From NCBI RefSeq assembly GCF_002860125.1, contig NZ_PGVA01000008.1, forward strand, positions 1-64,000: a stretch of 64,000 nt of DNA, given 5' to 3'. The notes under the pieces are model-generated. The model had not been told where the DNA came from. It searched no databases and saw nothing but the letters and a program-made list of their open reading frames with translations. Position 1 is the first letter of the stretch. Each line of letters starts with the position of its first letter. This document shows positions 27,057 through 37,250 of this stretch, in pieces. This stretch comes from Bacillus canaveralius (GTDB taxonomy: Bacteria; Bacillota; Bacilli; Bacillales; Cytobacillaceae). A program made the translations under genes and the position numbers.

Positions 27057-28220
27057 CTATCTATACCAGTTATTATCAAGAATATACGCTTTACTACATG
27101 GACCGTCTTTAATCCCATAATAATCCTTATTTACCAAGAGTTGTTGTGCCAATATTATTAATCTCTCTGCTGCTACTTTTGCATTCCATTGATCGTTTAT
27201 TGTTTTATAAGCAGAGTTACCTAATTCTTCGATTTTGGTCGGATTATCAAATAAATATTTAACTTTTTTGTAAAGACTATTAATATCTCTATTTCGGAAT
27301 ATTAGACCATTTTCACCATCCTTCACCAAAAATGGTACAGAACCAATTCCGTGACTCGCGATAACCGCACACCCACTATTCATTGATTCATTTAGAACAG
27401 CTCCCCAACCTTCGTTGAAATCAGATGTGACTAAAAATATGTTGCTATTTTCCATATGTTCACGTACTTCCTTTGGGCTCATTGCACCTAACAACGTGAT
27501 ACAATCGTCCAAATTATACTGCTTAATTAGCTTCTTAATTAGGTATTCCTCTTCACCCGTTCCAATAATATCTAAATTAAAATTATATCCGTCTTTCTTT
27601 AATCGTACTGCTGTCTTAACAGCCATTTCAGGATGTTTCCATTTTAACATTCTACCAGCCCAGAGTATTTTAATTCGATCTTTCTTTTTTTTCTGCATCA
27701 ACTCCTCAGTGTTATAACTGATGTGCTCGGTAAAGTACCCCCACTTATATACCTTATTTTTATAAGAACATATTTTGCTTAAATCTGAAGCAGTAAATGC
27801 ACTGGAACACAACATATATGTCATACTCTTTTTACTTGGTAAGTAATATAATTTTAAAAAATTCCCCTTTAACATAATACTTAAAAAAGATTTAAAATTT
27901 TTAAACAATCGTTCTGAATATGCGAAGGTCAATTTATTATTTTTAAGACGTTTTTTGATTAGCTTATAGGGCGCAGACCCAATAATTACCAAATCGCTAT
28001 CATCGATAAGTTTCTCAATATACTCATAGTTTTTATTATTATAGGAAATCAGAAATGGATAATCTTCTGACTTATATACTGTGTATCCCAGAGTGACTCT
28101 GTCATCGGGCATTATAGAAGTTGCAACAAAATAATAATCCACGTTTGGCATGTTATACATTTCTTCAGAAAAAGGTATCTGATGATGCGTTAAATAGTTT
28201 GATAAAAATATAACCTTCAT
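27057..28220 (-). CDS. Glycosyltransferase family 4
   Basis: 387 residues, GT-B. Conserved donor-site motifs: ILWAGRMLKWKHPEMAV, LDIIGTGEEEYLIKKLI, VTLL-type linker region, and the E-x7-E element in EGWGAVLNESMNSGCAVIAS, followed by GENGLIF. Cytoplasmic capsule glycosyltransferase of unknown linkage. RBS GGAG 6-7 bases ahead of ATG. Confidence 0.88.
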   Translation of the reverse strand: MKVIFLSNYLTHHQIPFSEEMYNMPNVDYYFVATSIMPDDRVTLGYTVYKSEDYPFLISYNNKNYEYIEKLIDDSDLVIIGSAPYKLIKKRLKNNKLTFAYSERLFKNFKSFLSIMLKGNFLKLYYLPSKKSMTYMLCSSAFTASDLSKICSYKNKVYKWGYFTEHISYNTEELMQKKKKDRIKILWAGRMLKWKHPEMAVKTAVRLKKDGYNFNLDIIGTGEEEYLIKKLIKQYNLDDCITLLGAMSPKEVREHMENSNIFLVTSDFNEGWGAVLNESMNSGCAVIASHGIGSVPFLVKDGENGLIFRNRDINSLYKKVKYLFDNPTKIEELGNSAYKTINDQWNAKVAAERLIILAQQLLVNKDYYGIKDGPCSKAYILDNNWYR

Positions 28221-28326
28221 ATTTTTCTCCTTTCAAGAGCAGTATATTTTTTGCTCTATAAAACGTTAACGTGAATTAGAAGGAATCTAAATGATGTTCA
28301 TAAAACACTATATTATAAAATTCCCA

Positions 28327-29628
28327 CTACTTTTTTATCTGAATTTTTTTATTACGCATAATCCAAAGAAACAAGGTAACCATAAACATCATTGTTGTGG
28401 ATCTTGCTGTAAATAATTGATTATTAGCCACCATATATAACCATTGTATATTTAGAATTGTGAATAATAAGACAGATTGCCATTTCCCCTCAAAAACAAT
28501 TTCTCTCCAAGTTTTCCCATAAATATAAGCAGATACGGAAAGGATTAACACTGCGCCTATAAAGGTGTAATCAGATGCTAGCCATGGAAATGCCGTGTGC
28601 CATATAGACCATGCTGAGTAACCAGTAGCTGATTCCACCCGTTCGGGGTAGGTTAATCCATCAATTACGCTACTTTCTCCAATGATTCTTGTTACTACCA
28701 CTGCTAAATTCGGAATACTAGCTAAACCGTATGTCCATACAAATGGTTGCTGTAAGGTTAAAGAAAGTCCATAAAACCCATGAGAAAAATAAAAAATTGC
28801 GAGTGATATCGCTAATCCAATGTCGAATGGAAGCCAATTGATCATCCAATGATCAAAATTAAGATGATAATGACTAGTAATATACAAGTTTCTAGAAAAG
28901 TTCATCATCGCAGCCCGTCCTAATAGTACGTTAACAAAAAAGGCAAGTATTATTATTCCTGCTATTATGAATGTAGTTTTTTTCGTAAAAGCGAATTTTT
29001 TATTTTCTCTAATAAATTTTATATACTTAACAGACAGTAATATTATAAATAAGTCCGCAATGTTTTTCTGTGTACCATTATAGAAAATATAATATAAGGA
29101 TAAATTAAGATATAACCATATAATAAGGACTTTATTAATCATGTTTAATTTATTAAAATAAAGTGTCCCTAGAATTAATGCTGTATATATAAAAAATGAA
29201 AAATTCCCATATAATTGAAGAGCAAATACATTTTCAATATTAACATTACTTCTTCCTGCAGAGTACGCTTGTGCCATACTAGAAGCAATACTACTACTGT
29301 TTGGGAGTCCATATTTATTAAAACCGTATACCAACACATACAATGATATGGCCCATCCTACATAAATAGAGGTAATAATTAGTTTTGTTGGTATTGAGGG
29401 TTGTTCAGTAAATTTTTTTATTTTCTTCTGTTTCTTTTGAATTCCGACTCTATATGCAAAAGTACTACATAGAATAAATATCAAAATATACAAGATCATC
29501 CATGCATCATCACGATTACGATATTCCCATGGTCCTATTAGATATAATATTAAAGAACTAATAAAAAAAGATAAGAACATTTTCCATGGTCCAAATAGTT
29601 TACTATTGACTTTATTGACACTTTTCAT
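28327..29628 (-). CDS. wzy: Wzy-type oligosaccharide repeat unit polymerase
   Basis: 433 residues, about 10-12 membrane segments (first near MFLSFFISSLILYLIGPW, last near VLLFTILNIQWLYMVANN) and a long external loop around SHGFYGLSLTLQQPFVWTYG, the layout of Wzy/O-antigen polymerases. Joins repeat units on the outer face of the membrane. Identified by topology and context, since Wzy proteins share little sequence. Very AT-rich. RBS GGGAG ahead of ATG. Confidence 0.82.
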   Translation of the reverse strand: MKSVNKVNSKLFGPWKMFLSFFISSLILYLIGPWEYRNRDDAWMILYILIFILCSTFAYRVGIQKKQKKIKKFTEQPSIPTKLIITSIYVGWAISLYVLVYGFNKYGLPNSSSIASSMAQAYSAGRSNVNIENVFALQLYGNFSFFIYTALILGTLYFNKLNMINKVLIIWLYLNLSLYYIFYNGTQKNIADLFIILLSVKYIKFIRENKKFAFTKKTTFIIAGIIILAFFVNVLLGRAAMMNFSRNLYITSHYHLNFDHWMINWLPFDIGLAISLAIFYFSHGFYGLSLTLQQPFVWTYGLASIPNLAVVVTRIIGESSVIDGLTYPERVESATGYSAWSIWHTAFPWLASDYTFIGAVLILSVSAYIYGKTWREIVFEGKWQSVLLFTILNIQWLYMVANNQLFTARSTTMMFMVTLFLWIMRNKKIQIKK

Positions 29629-29666
29629 TTTTTGTCTCCCAAATCACTCGGTTGATTCATTTTTAC

Positions 29667-30920
29667 TTATCCTTTGTTTTTTACTAATTCAGTATAGATA
29701 TTTAAATACTCACTGAGATTTTTTTCTTTGTTAAATAGTTTATTCACCCTCGAAATAGCATTTCTACTAAAATGTAACTTTCCGTGTGTCTTGACTAATT
29801 TAACTTTAGAGTATAAATCCTGAACGTCGAACGGTTTGGCAATATATCCGCTTGTTTCATCAATTCCAACTACTTCTGGGCAAGCTGTTGTATCATATAC
29901 TATAGCTGGAGTACCACATGACAAAGCTTCAGCCGTTGTTAATCCAAAAGTTTCTTCTCTTGAAGGATTAATAAAAACATCTGCCGATTTATAAATCAAT
30001 GCTAACTCACTTGCATTCTTTGTAGGGGGGATACTAATAATATTCTTGGGTAAATTTTTTACAGGCTTTTCTCCAAACAATTTATTCTCAAGCGTACTAC
30101 CAACTAATACAATAATTTCATCCTCAGAAATAATCTTGGCGAGTTCAAGAAAATCAGAAATACCCTTTCTAGTTGTCCAAGCAGGTGCAACACCTAAGAT
30201 CACAAATTTATTTTCTATATTATGCTTTATTTTAAATGTTTCATCTGTCTTATCTTCATTAAATACAGATCTATTAATCCAGTTGTAAATTACATTAGAT
30301 GATATACCTTGTAAGAAAGATTCTTTTACTAACTCATTTAACCAATTTGATACTGTAACTATCCTCATGTTTTTTATGCTTGAGAATAATTTCCTTTTAG
30401 CTTCATATGATTCTTTTGAACGGTCAAATATTATGCTTCTAGGCCCTTTAGTTTTTAGAGGGCATGAAAAACAACCGGTTTTCCATTTTTCACAACCAAT
30501 AGAATGAAAATGATTACAATGACCCGTAAATGGCCAACAATCATGAAATGTCCAAACAACTGGTATATTTTTTTTATGTAAATACTTAAATAGTATTTCA
30601 ATATTTATATAATATCCATGAATGTTGTGTAAATGAACAATATCCGGATTTATTTCATCAATTATTTCCACAGCTCTTTTTGTTTCATTTTTAGAATAGA
30701 AACCATTTCTACCCAATAAATGATATTTGTATTTATGAGCTAAAAACCCAGTTTTAGAATTTATTTTAATAACATTCTCATTTAACTGCTCCTCACCAAT
30801 GGACCTCCCGTACATTACATATCCTTCAATACCACTTTCTTTCTGTTTTTTTAGCAATTGTTCTACCAGTCGTCCGGTACTGCCATGTTCATAATAAGTA
30901 TTTATTTGTAATACTTTCAT
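29667..30920 (-). CDS. Glycosyltransferase family 4
   Basis: 417 residues. N-terminal GT-B motif QINTYYEHGSTGRLVEQLL; a middle stretch DIVHLHNIHGYYIN and WTFHDCWPFTGHCNHF, with a Cys-rich GCEKWKTGCFSCP segment often seen in colanic-acid WcaC-like enzymes; and E-x7-E in EETFGLTTAEALSCGTPAIVYD. Transfers a sugar to the growing repeat unit. RBS AAGGAG. Confidence 0.9.
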   Translation of the reverse strand: MKVLQINTYYEHGSTGRLVEQLLKKQKESGIEGYVMYGRSIGEEQLNENVIKINSKTGFLAHKYKYHLLGRNGFYSKNETKRAVEIIDEINPDIVHLHNIHGYYINIEILFKYLHKKNIPVVWTFHDCWPFTGHCNHFHSIGCEKWKTGCFSCPLKTKGPRSIIFDRSKESYEAKRKLFSSIKNMRIVTVSNWLNELVKESFLQGISSNVIYNWINRSVFNEDKTDETFKIKHNIENKFVILGVAPAWTTRKGISDFLELAKIISEDEIIVLVGSTLENKLFGEKPVKNLPKNIISIPPTKNASELALIYKSADVFINPSREETFGLTTAEALSCGTPAIVYDTTACPEVVGIDETSGYIAKPFDVQDLYSKVKLVKTHGKLHFSRNAISRVNKLFNKEKNLSEYLNIYTELVKNKG

Positions 30921-31010
30921 TAACTTAGTTTGACTCCTTCTGTCATTAATGACAATGATATGTAATTACTAAGTTTGCAAAAAAACATTCACTTATTTGC
31001 CAATTAACAG

Positions 31011-32183
31011 TTATACATTTTTACTGATATTTATAGTTTCTATGAAATATCTAAAGTCATTTATATATAAGTGATAGTCAAAAATGTCTCCAGTTATGTT
31101 CCCTTTTATTTCATATATCTCATTTTTGCTTTTACTTAAGATCCTTTGCAGTGTTTTTCTAACATCTCCTTCAATCCAAAATCCATTTTCACCTTCAACT
31201 AAATATTCTTCTAAATCACTATTTCTTGTCGTAATTATCGGGGTTCCACAACTCACGCTCTCAACAAATTTTGTAGGAAACCCCGCTTTGGTCAATCTAT
31301 TATTTTCCCTGATAAACACACTAAAATCTGCAATACCAACATATTTCAAACTACCTATATGAGATAATCGCCCTAAGAAAACTACTTTATTGTGAAGATC
31401 TCTAATTAATTCATTATGTTCTTTATAATAACCCAAATATTGCTCTTTTGTTATTCCAATTACGTAAAACACATAATTGGAGAACTCTTTCAATTGATAT
31501 AAGCTCTCAATTAAAACATTAATTCTATCTTTATTTACTCCAGGACTACCTGCATAAACAAAACGTATAACATCATCGTCATTTTTAGTAACTGATAACT
31601 TCCACTTATCTTCTGATAAATCAACCAGTGGGGGTACTCTAATTAGGCTCGAATTATTTTTATAATATTGTTTTAAAAATTGACTTATGACAATAAGCCC
31701 GTCTAACTGTTTTTGTATTACTCTCATTCGTAAAAATGAATCAATTCCTTTAATCACTGAAAAGGCAATGTTAGTCCCTTTTACACTATACCACTCAGAA
31801 CAGTCTGCAATTATCTTAATATTGTTTTTATTGCAATATCTCTTTATCTTCATTAATGCTACCGCTTGATAGTTATAACAAATTATTGCTTTCACATCAG
31901 AATATAGTTCAACTATTCTTAAAAATGATTGTATATCAGATAAGTATTTCACCCACTGATAATTTGATTGAGGATAAGGAACAAACCAACTATCAAAACC
32001 TTGTATATCCCTTTTTGTGTTAACAATATTACTATGGAATGTTAATTCTCTATCAATACTTATATAAACAACGTTATAATCAAGCTCTCTTAAAATTTTA
32101 CCAATATTTAGTACTCTATGTGCAGCAGCATTTTTATCAGGAAGCTCAAATCCCCCTATATATATAATTGTGCCCTTTGCCAT
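31011..32183 (-). CDS. Glycosyltransferase, GT4-like
   Basis: 390 residues, GT-B. N-terminal IYIGGFELPDKNAAAHRVLNIG, then C-terminal IRFVYAGSPGVNKDRINVLI, VVFLGRLSHIGSLKYV and FPTKFVESVSCGTPIITTRNSDLEEYL. Acts in repeat-unit assembly; specificity unknown. It begins 3 bases after the stop of the 4-epimerase gene, with AAGGAG upstream. Confidence 0.87.
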   Translation of the reverse strand: MAKGTIIYIGGFELPDKNAAAHRVLNIGKILRELDYNVVYISIDRELTFHSNIVNTKRDIQGFDSWFVPYPQSNYQWVKYLSDIQSFLRIVELYSDVKAIICYNYQAVALMKIKRYCNKNNIKIIADCSEWYSVKGTNIAFSVIKGIDSFLRMRVIQKQLDGLIVISQFLKQYYKNNSSLIRVPPLVDLSEDKWKLSVTKNDDDVIRFVYAGSPGVNKDRINVLIESLYQLKEFSNYVFYVIGITKEQYLGYYKEHNELIRDLHNKVVFLGRLSHIGSLKYVGIADFSVFIRENNRLTKAGFPTKFVESVSCGTPIITTRNSDLEEYLVEGENGFWIEGDVRKTLQRILSKSKNEIYEIKGNITGDIFDYHLYINDFRYFIETINISKNV

Positions 32184-32186
32184 AAG

Positions 32187-33161
32187 TCAAAGATTCTCCT
32201 TATACCAATTAATCGCTAGCTCCATCCCTTTAGAAAAGGCATAGTCTGGATTATACCCGAGGAGTTCTTTCGCTTTACTGATGTCAGCATTACTATGTTT
32301 TATATCGCCTTTCCGCTCAGGTCCAAAAAACGGAATAATATTCTTTTCTAATGATTTACACAACTCATCGTAAATATCAATCAAATACTCTCTACCACCA
32401 TATGCGATATTATACGCTTGTCCAGCAGCTTCATGAGAAGCTTTACAAGCTTTCAAATTTGCTTCAATTACATTTTCAATGTAAGTAAAGTCACGGCTCT
32501 GTTTACCATCACCATTAATAGTTGGCTGTTCATTATTTAATAATTGTTTAATAAATTTTGGAATAACCGCTGCATATGCTCCATTTGGATTTTGTCTTCT
32601 ACCAAAGACATTGAAATAGCGAAGGCCATACGTATCAAGACTATATAATTTTGTATAAAGTTTCCCATATTCCTCATTTACCTTTTTGGTAAGAGAGTAA
32701 GGTGACAAAACGTTCCCCTCTCTCCCTTCTATTTTTGGAAGATTCGGCTCGTCACCATAAACCGATGAACTTGAAGCATATACAAACTTCTTTACTCCAT
32801 TTTGCCTGGCTGCTTCCATCATATTTAAAGTGCCTTTTATATTAATCTCCTCATATATCAAAGGCATCTCCATACTTCTAGGAACGCTCCCCCATGCCGC
32901 TTGATTCAAAACATAATCAATACCTTCACAAGCGTTAATACATATGTCAAGATCACGAATATCTCCCTCAATAAACTCAAAATTGGGATTGTCTATAAAC
33001 TCTTCCACATTTTCTTTTTTACCAGTTGAAAAGTTGTCAAGTCCTCTAACTTTGTAGCCCAATTTAAGTATTGCTTCTACTAAATTAGAACCAATAAAAC
33101 CAGCTGATCCAGTAACTAAAAACTTACTTCCCTCTGGAAACTTTATATTTTCATATCCCAT
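32187..33161 (-). CDS. tviC: UDP-HexNAc(A) 4-epimerase, WbpP/TviC type
   Basis: Extended SDR, about 324 residues. NAD motif FLVTGSAGFIGSNLVEA, specificity stretch LDNFSTGKKENVEEF, catalytic SSSVYGDEPNLPKIEG then YSLTKKVNEEYG, and FNVFGRRQNPNGAYAAVIP. Probably converts UDP-GlcNAcA to UDP-GalNAcA, or UDP-GlcNAc to UDP-GalNAc. ATG at 33161 has GGAGG 7 bases upstream, and the preceding stop is one base away (TAATATG). The open frame extends 14 codons into the upstream gene, but that start is not supported. Confidence 0.9.
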   Translation of the reverse strand: MGYENIKFPEGSKFLVTGSAGFIGSNLVEAILKLGYKVRGLDNFSTGKKENVEEFIDNPNFEFIEGDIRDLDICINACEGIDYVLNQAAWGSVPRSMEMPLIYEEINIKGTLNMMEAARQNGVKKFVYASSSSVYGDEPNLPKIEGREGNVLSPYSLTKKVNEEYGKLYTKLYSLDTYGLRYFNVFGRRQNPNGAYAAVIPKFIKQLLNNEQPTINGDGKQSRDFTYIENVIEANLKACKASHEAAGQAYNIAYGGREYLIDIYDELCKSLEKNIIPFFGPERKGDIKHSNADISKAKELLGYNPDYAFSKGMELAINWYKENL

Positions 33162-33162
33162 A

Positions 33163-34542
33163 TTATAGCCTCCAATATAAAAAGCCTGCACTCTCAGCTT
33201 CATTTCGATTAAACATTCCTTTGATGTCCATTAATACACAATCATGCATATCAACATTCATCTGGAACTCCGATGTTGCAGCTACTTCTTTCATAACGTC
33301 TAACTTATATCCTGTTGTTCCAAACATCCTTTTAAGATCTTTCAAATGAATAGTTTTAAACTCATTGTGTGGGACTGCAATGATTACTGCATCTATTTCT
33401 TTTATTTCTTCTATTTCACAAAGATTAATTTCATATTCACGCCATAAATCCTCTTTATCCGCTACAGGATCAATAACCTTAACATCTATCCCATATTCTT
33501 CTAACTCTTTAATCACATCTACTACTTTTGTATTGCGAACATCGGGACAGTTCTCTTTGAATGTAACACCAAATATAGCTACTTTTGAACCATTTATTTG
33601 TTTGTTTGCCTTTATCATTTTCTTTACCGTACATTCAGCTACATACTTACCCATATCGTCATTTATTTTTCTTCCTGAAAGAATAATTTGAGAGTAATAA
33701 CCCATTTGCTCTGCTTTGTATGTTAAATAGTATGGGTCAACCCCTATACAGTGACCACCTACAAGTCCAGGATAGAATTTAAGAAAGTTCCATTTTGTTC
33801 CTGCCGCTTCAAGTACTGCCTTTGTATCAATTCCCATTTTATTAAATATTATGGACAGCTCATTCATAAAGGCAATATTAATATCACGCTGAGAATTTTC
33901 AATAACCTTTGCAGCTTCAGCCACTTTAATACTTTCAGCTTTATAAACTCCAACCTCTACTACTAACTCGTACACCTTTGCTACGATATCTAGTGTCTCT
34001 TTGTCCATACCCGAAACTACTTTTATAATGGTTTCTAATCTATGTTCTTGGTCTCCAGGATTAATTCTTTCTGGAGAATATCCTACTTTAAAATCTTCAC
34101 CACATTTTAATCCTGATTCCTTTTCAAGGATTGGAATACATATATCTTCTGTTACGCCTGGGTAAACAGTAGATTCATATACAACTATTGAGTCTTTTGT
34201 TAAATTTCTACCAAGAGTTCTGCTTGCAGATTCTACAGGCTTTAAATCTGGTGTACGATCTTCTTTTACTGGCGTAGGTACGGCTACAATATGAAACTTT
34301 GCTTCTCTAAGCTTAGTTTCATCTGATGTAAATTCAACAGTTGTATCTTTAATTACTTGGTTTCCAACTTCTTTTGTTGGGTCAATACCCTTTTTATAAA
34401 GCTCAACTTTTTCTTTATTTACATCAAAGCCAATTACTTTTGCTTTTTTTGCAAAAGCGACAGCAATTGGCATGCCAACGTAGCCAAGTCCTATTAATGA
34501 TATTTTCTCTTCTCTAGTAACAAGCCTTTCGTATAAGTTCAT
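33163..34542 (-). CDS. tviB: UDP-N-acetylhexosamine 6-dehydrogenase, TviB/WbpO type
   Basis: 459 residues. UDP-glucose/GDP-mannose dehydrogenase fold: NAD motif LIGLGYVGMPIAVAFAKKA, EVGVYKAESIKVAEAAKVIENSQRDINIAFMNEL, and the catalytic Cys in PGLVGGHCIGVDPYYLTYKAE. Oxidises C6 of a UDP-HexNAc twice to the uronic acid. Closest in motif to TviB/WbpO enzymes, so the product should be UDP-GlcNAcA or UDP-GalNAcA. One base ahead of the 4-epimerase gene. RBS GGGTGG. Confidence 0.92.
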   Translation of the reverse strand: MNLYERLVTREEKISLIGLGYVGMPIAVAFAKKAKVIGFDVNKEKVELYKKGIDPTKEVGNQVIKDTTVEFTSDETKLREAKFHIVAVPTPVKEDRTPDLKPVESASRTLGRNLTKDSIVVYESTVYPGVTEDICIPILEKESGLKCGEDFKVGYSPERINPGDQEHRLETIIKVVSGMDKETLDIVAKVYELVVEVGVYKAESIKVAEAAKVIENSQRDINIAFMNELSIIFNKMGIDTKAVLEAAGTKWNFLKFYPGLVGGHCIGVDPYYLTYKAEQMGYYSQIILSGRKINDDMGKYVAECTVKKMIKANKQINGSKVAIFGVTFKENCPDVRNTKVVDVIKELEEYGIDVKVIDPVADKEDLWREYEINLCEIEEIKEIDAVIIAVPHNEFKTIHLKDLKRMFGTTGYKLDVMKEVAATSEFQMNVDMHDCVLMDIKGMFNRNEAESAGFLYWRL

Positions 34543-34559
34543 ATCGATACCACCCGCAT

Positions 34560-35669
34560 CTAATTTAGTGCCATTATTTTTAAAATGGTTTTATTAACAC
34601 GCTTCACATCATACTTTTCCTTTGCTACCTCTACACCTTCAGCACCCATGATTCGACTTGCATCTTGGTTAAGAACTAAATACTCCATTTTATTTATCAG
34701 GTCTTGTACATCTTTTACTTTTACCAGGAATCCGTTTTTCCCATCAGTGACTGTCTCTCTACAACCAGGTGCATCGCTAGTTATGATAGCCCGTCCCATT
34801 GCCATCGCTTCTAGCACTGTTTTAGGTGTACCTTCATGGTAAGATGGTAATACAAATGTGCTACATTGAGCTATGAAATCTCTAACATCACTTTGCTCTC
34901 CATAATACTCAATAATTCCACTTTCTATATATGGATGCAATTCTTCTGACTTTAAGGCAGAGGGATTAGTATCATAAGGTCCTACTAACAAACACCGAGC
35001 TTCTGGATGTCTCCTTTTAACTTCTCTACAGGCATCTAAATATTCCATTATCCCTTTATCTTTTATAAGCCTCCCGATAAAAAGAAAAGCTGGTGCTTCT
35101 GGAAGTGGTGTTGGTTTGAATTTCTCAAGATCAACTCCAGAACCATTAATAATAACGGTCTTTTCATCTTCTATTAAACCGTTTTGAATAAACTCATTTT
35201 TATCATCGTGATTTTGAAAGAGCACTTTCTTGCTGCATTTACAAGCAACCCAGTATTCCATTTTCATAATTGTCTTTACTATATTATTTTTTAATCCTTT
35301 ACCTCTGAATATTGAGCCAAGTCCAGCAATTAAAGAATAAACTTCAGAAATACCGTTAATCTTTGCAGCTATACTCCCATAAACAACAGTTTTAGCTTGA
35401 TATGCAAATATTTTGTCAGGCCTTTCCTTTTTCATAAAATTATAAAGAGACTTTAAAGTTTTCAGATCTTTTAATGGATTTATACCATTTCGTTCCACAT
35501 GTAGCTGCCTATAATCGATATTATGTGCTTCGAACTTTCTTTTCCAGTGCGCTTCAGGCTCAGAACCTAAAGCAATGACCGTATGGCCCTTTTTAACAAA
35601 GTCTTTCATCATATCCATACGGAACCAAAACAATGATGACGTATGGCTTGACAGTACAGCTATCTTCAT
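34560..35669 (-). CDS. Glycosyltransferase family 4, PglA/CapL-like
   Basis: 369 residues. The N-terminal LSSHTSSLFWFRMDMMKDFVKKGH is typical of GT4 enzymes acting second, on undecaprenyl-pyrophosphate linked to a 6-deoxy-HexNAc (PglA and relatives). C-terminal motifs: FLFIGRLIKDKGIMEYLDA, CLLVGPYD, VLPSYHEGTPKTVLEAMAMGRAIITSDAPGCRETV. Its position directly after the initiating transferase and ketoreductase supports addition of the second sugar (inference). Confidence 0.9.
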   Translation of the reverse strand: MKIAVLSSHTSSLFWFRMDMMKDFVKKGHTVIALGSEPEAHWKRKFEAHNIDYRQLHVERNGINPLKDLKTLKSLYNFMKKERPDKIFAYQAKTVVYGSIAAKINGISEVYSLIAGLGSIFRGKGLKNNIVKTIMKMEYWVACKCSKKVLFQNHDDKNEFIQNGLIEDEKTVIINGSGVDLEKFKPTPLPEAPAFLFIGRLIKDKGIMEYLDACREVKRRHPEARCLLVGPYDTNPSALKSEELHPYIESGIIEYYGEQSDVRDFIAQCSTFVLPSYHEGTPKTVLEAMAMGRAIITSDAPGCRETVTDGKNGFLVKVKDVQDLINKMEYLVLNQDASRIMGAEGVEVAKEKYDVKRVNKTILKIMALN

Positions 35670-35683
35670 ATCATTGCCCCTAC

Positions 35684-36592
35684 TTATTTAGACGTATTTC
35701 TATTACTCTTTATGTACTCTTTCACTTCTAATTGAATACCTTTTTCAAACGTCATTGGATTATAACCAAAATCACTTGTCGCCTTATCGTGGGAATAATG
35801 TCTGTTTTCTCCCATCCTCTGAACTTTCTCTATATAATCGATCTTCCCTATAGTGAGAGCTTTAAGGATCTTAGCGATAAATACACCTAAACCTAATGGT
35901 ACACTGATAAAGATTGTTTTTTTGTTAAGTTCTGTACTTATTATCGTGAAGGCATCTATCATTTTAATTGGCTTTTCGCCTGAAAGGTTATAATACTTAC
36001 CCGCAGTTTCATCTCTGGACATCAATACATTAAAAAATGCCTTCCCTAGATCTCTTGCATTTACTGGTTGAATTAAACTGTTCCCTCCGTTAATAATAGG
36101 CATAAATCTAAGTTTATCTACCATTTTAATAAACTTACTCATATTCCTGTCACAGAGATCTCCGTATATCATAGTTGGCCTAAGTATGGTTATATTTGTG
36201 GGACACTTTGGATTATCAGTTAATTCAATGATTTTTTTTTCAATATTTTTATAGCCATCAGAAGCCTTCTTATATTGCGAGAAAATTGAGGTAGTATGCA
36301 CAAGGATTGCTCTTTTTACCTCATTTTTTATAGCAGCCTGCACTATTAAAGGGGAATGATGAATATTATAGATGTGCATAACAGTCTCAACACCAACCAT
36401 TACCCCATTGATAAAGCTTGGATCGTTTAAATCTCCAATAACTTTTTCTATATTTAAGCCGCAGTCATCTAAAATAGAAGTATCAGTAGTTTCTCTAACA
36501 ATACAACGAATAGGGCCATCATATTTATTATTAATTAGCTCACGTAATAAATATCTCCCAGTATGCCCCGTAATCCCTGTTACTAATAGCAT
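35684..36592 (-). CDS. Atypical SDR, probable UDP-4-keto-6-deoxy-HexNAc reductase (CapN-like)
   Basis: 302 residues. N-terminal Rossmann motif TGITGHTGRYLLREL; no classical YxxxK is obvious, but TNITILRPTMIYGD and INGGNSLIQPVNARDLGKAF match NAD-dependent epimerase/reductases of capsule loci (CapN, WreQ, WbpV). It would reduce the 4-keto product of the CapD-type dehydratase to UDP-D-FucNAc or UDP-D-QuiNAc, the substrate of the neighbouring phosphotransferase. The assignment rests on context. Confidence 0.75.
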   Translation of the reverse strand: MLLVTGITGHTGRYLLRELINNKYDGPIRCIVRETTDTSILDDCGLNIEKVIGDLNDPSFINGVMVGVETVMHIYNIHHSPLIVQAAIKNEVKRAILVHTTSIFSQYKKASDGYKNIEKKIIELTDNPKCPTNITILRPTMIYGDLCDRNMSKFIKMVDKLRFMPIINGGNSLIQPVNARDLGKAFFNVLMSRDETAGKYYNLSGEKPIKMIDAFTIISTELNKKTIFISVPLGLGVFIAKILKALTIGKIDYIEKVQRMGENRHYSHDKATSDFGYNPMTFEKGIQLEVKEYIKSNRNTSK

Positions 36593-36620
36593 TTCAACAC
36601 CCCAATTAGACTATTTACTT

Positions 36621-37250
36621 TCATAAGGATTCCCCACCTTTGAATTTGGCATTTTCTCTCTTAGCTCCCTTTCCACCTTCAACAACCCCATCACTCTTCA
36701 CTACACTCACGATGGTCCCCAAAAAACACTTAAAATCCATCCAAAAACTAATCTTCTCAACATACTCTCCGTCCAACTTTGCCTTAATCTCAATAGGTAA
36801 CTCGTCTCTACCATTCATCTGTGCCCATCCAGTCAGTCCAGGTGGAACTTCATTGGCACCATATTTATCCCGTTCAGTAATCAAATCATACTGATTCCAT
36901 AATGCCGGCCGAGGGCCAATAATACTCATATGTCCAACAAAGATATTCCAAATTTGAGGGAGCTCATCAAGCGAAGTCTTTCTCAAGAACTTACCCATTT
37001 TTGTAATATACTGTTGTGGGTTCTCTAATAAATGAGTTGGAGTATCCTTAGGCGTATCAATTCGCATTGTTCTAAACTTCAAGATATTAAAATGACTTTT
37101 ATGAATTCCAACCCTTTTTTGTTTGAACAGAACCGGACCTTTTGAATCAAGTTTAATAGCAACAATAACAATTAAGAAAATAGGCGATAATACAATAAGT
37201 CCTATTAAAGAAAGAATGATATCTATCAATCTTTTTATCTTCAGATACAT
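36621..37250 (-). CDS. Undecaprenyl-phosphate HexNAc-1-phosphate transferase (CapM/PglC type)
   Basis: Initiates the repeat unit by moving a sugar-1-phosphate to undecaprenyl phosphate. 209 residues, a monotopic small PGT. N-terminal re-entrant helix IDIILSLIGLIVLSPIFLIVIVAIKL, then GPVLFKQKRVGIHKSHFNILKFRTMR, the catalytic Asp-Glu in KTSLDELPQIWNI, and IIGPRPALWNQYDL. First gene of the second capsule operon, with AAGGAG ahead of ATG. Confidence 0.93.
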   Translation of the reverse strand: MYLKIKRLIDIILSLIGLIVLSPIFLIVIVAIKLDSKGPVLFKQKRVGIHKSHFNILKFRTMRIDTPKDTPTHLLENPQQYITKMGKFLRKTSLDELPQIWNIFVGHMSIIGPRPALWNQYDLITERDKYGANEVPPGLTGWAQMNGRDELPIEIKAKLDGEYVEKISFWMDFKCFLGTIVSVVKSDGVVEGGKGAKRENAKFKGGESL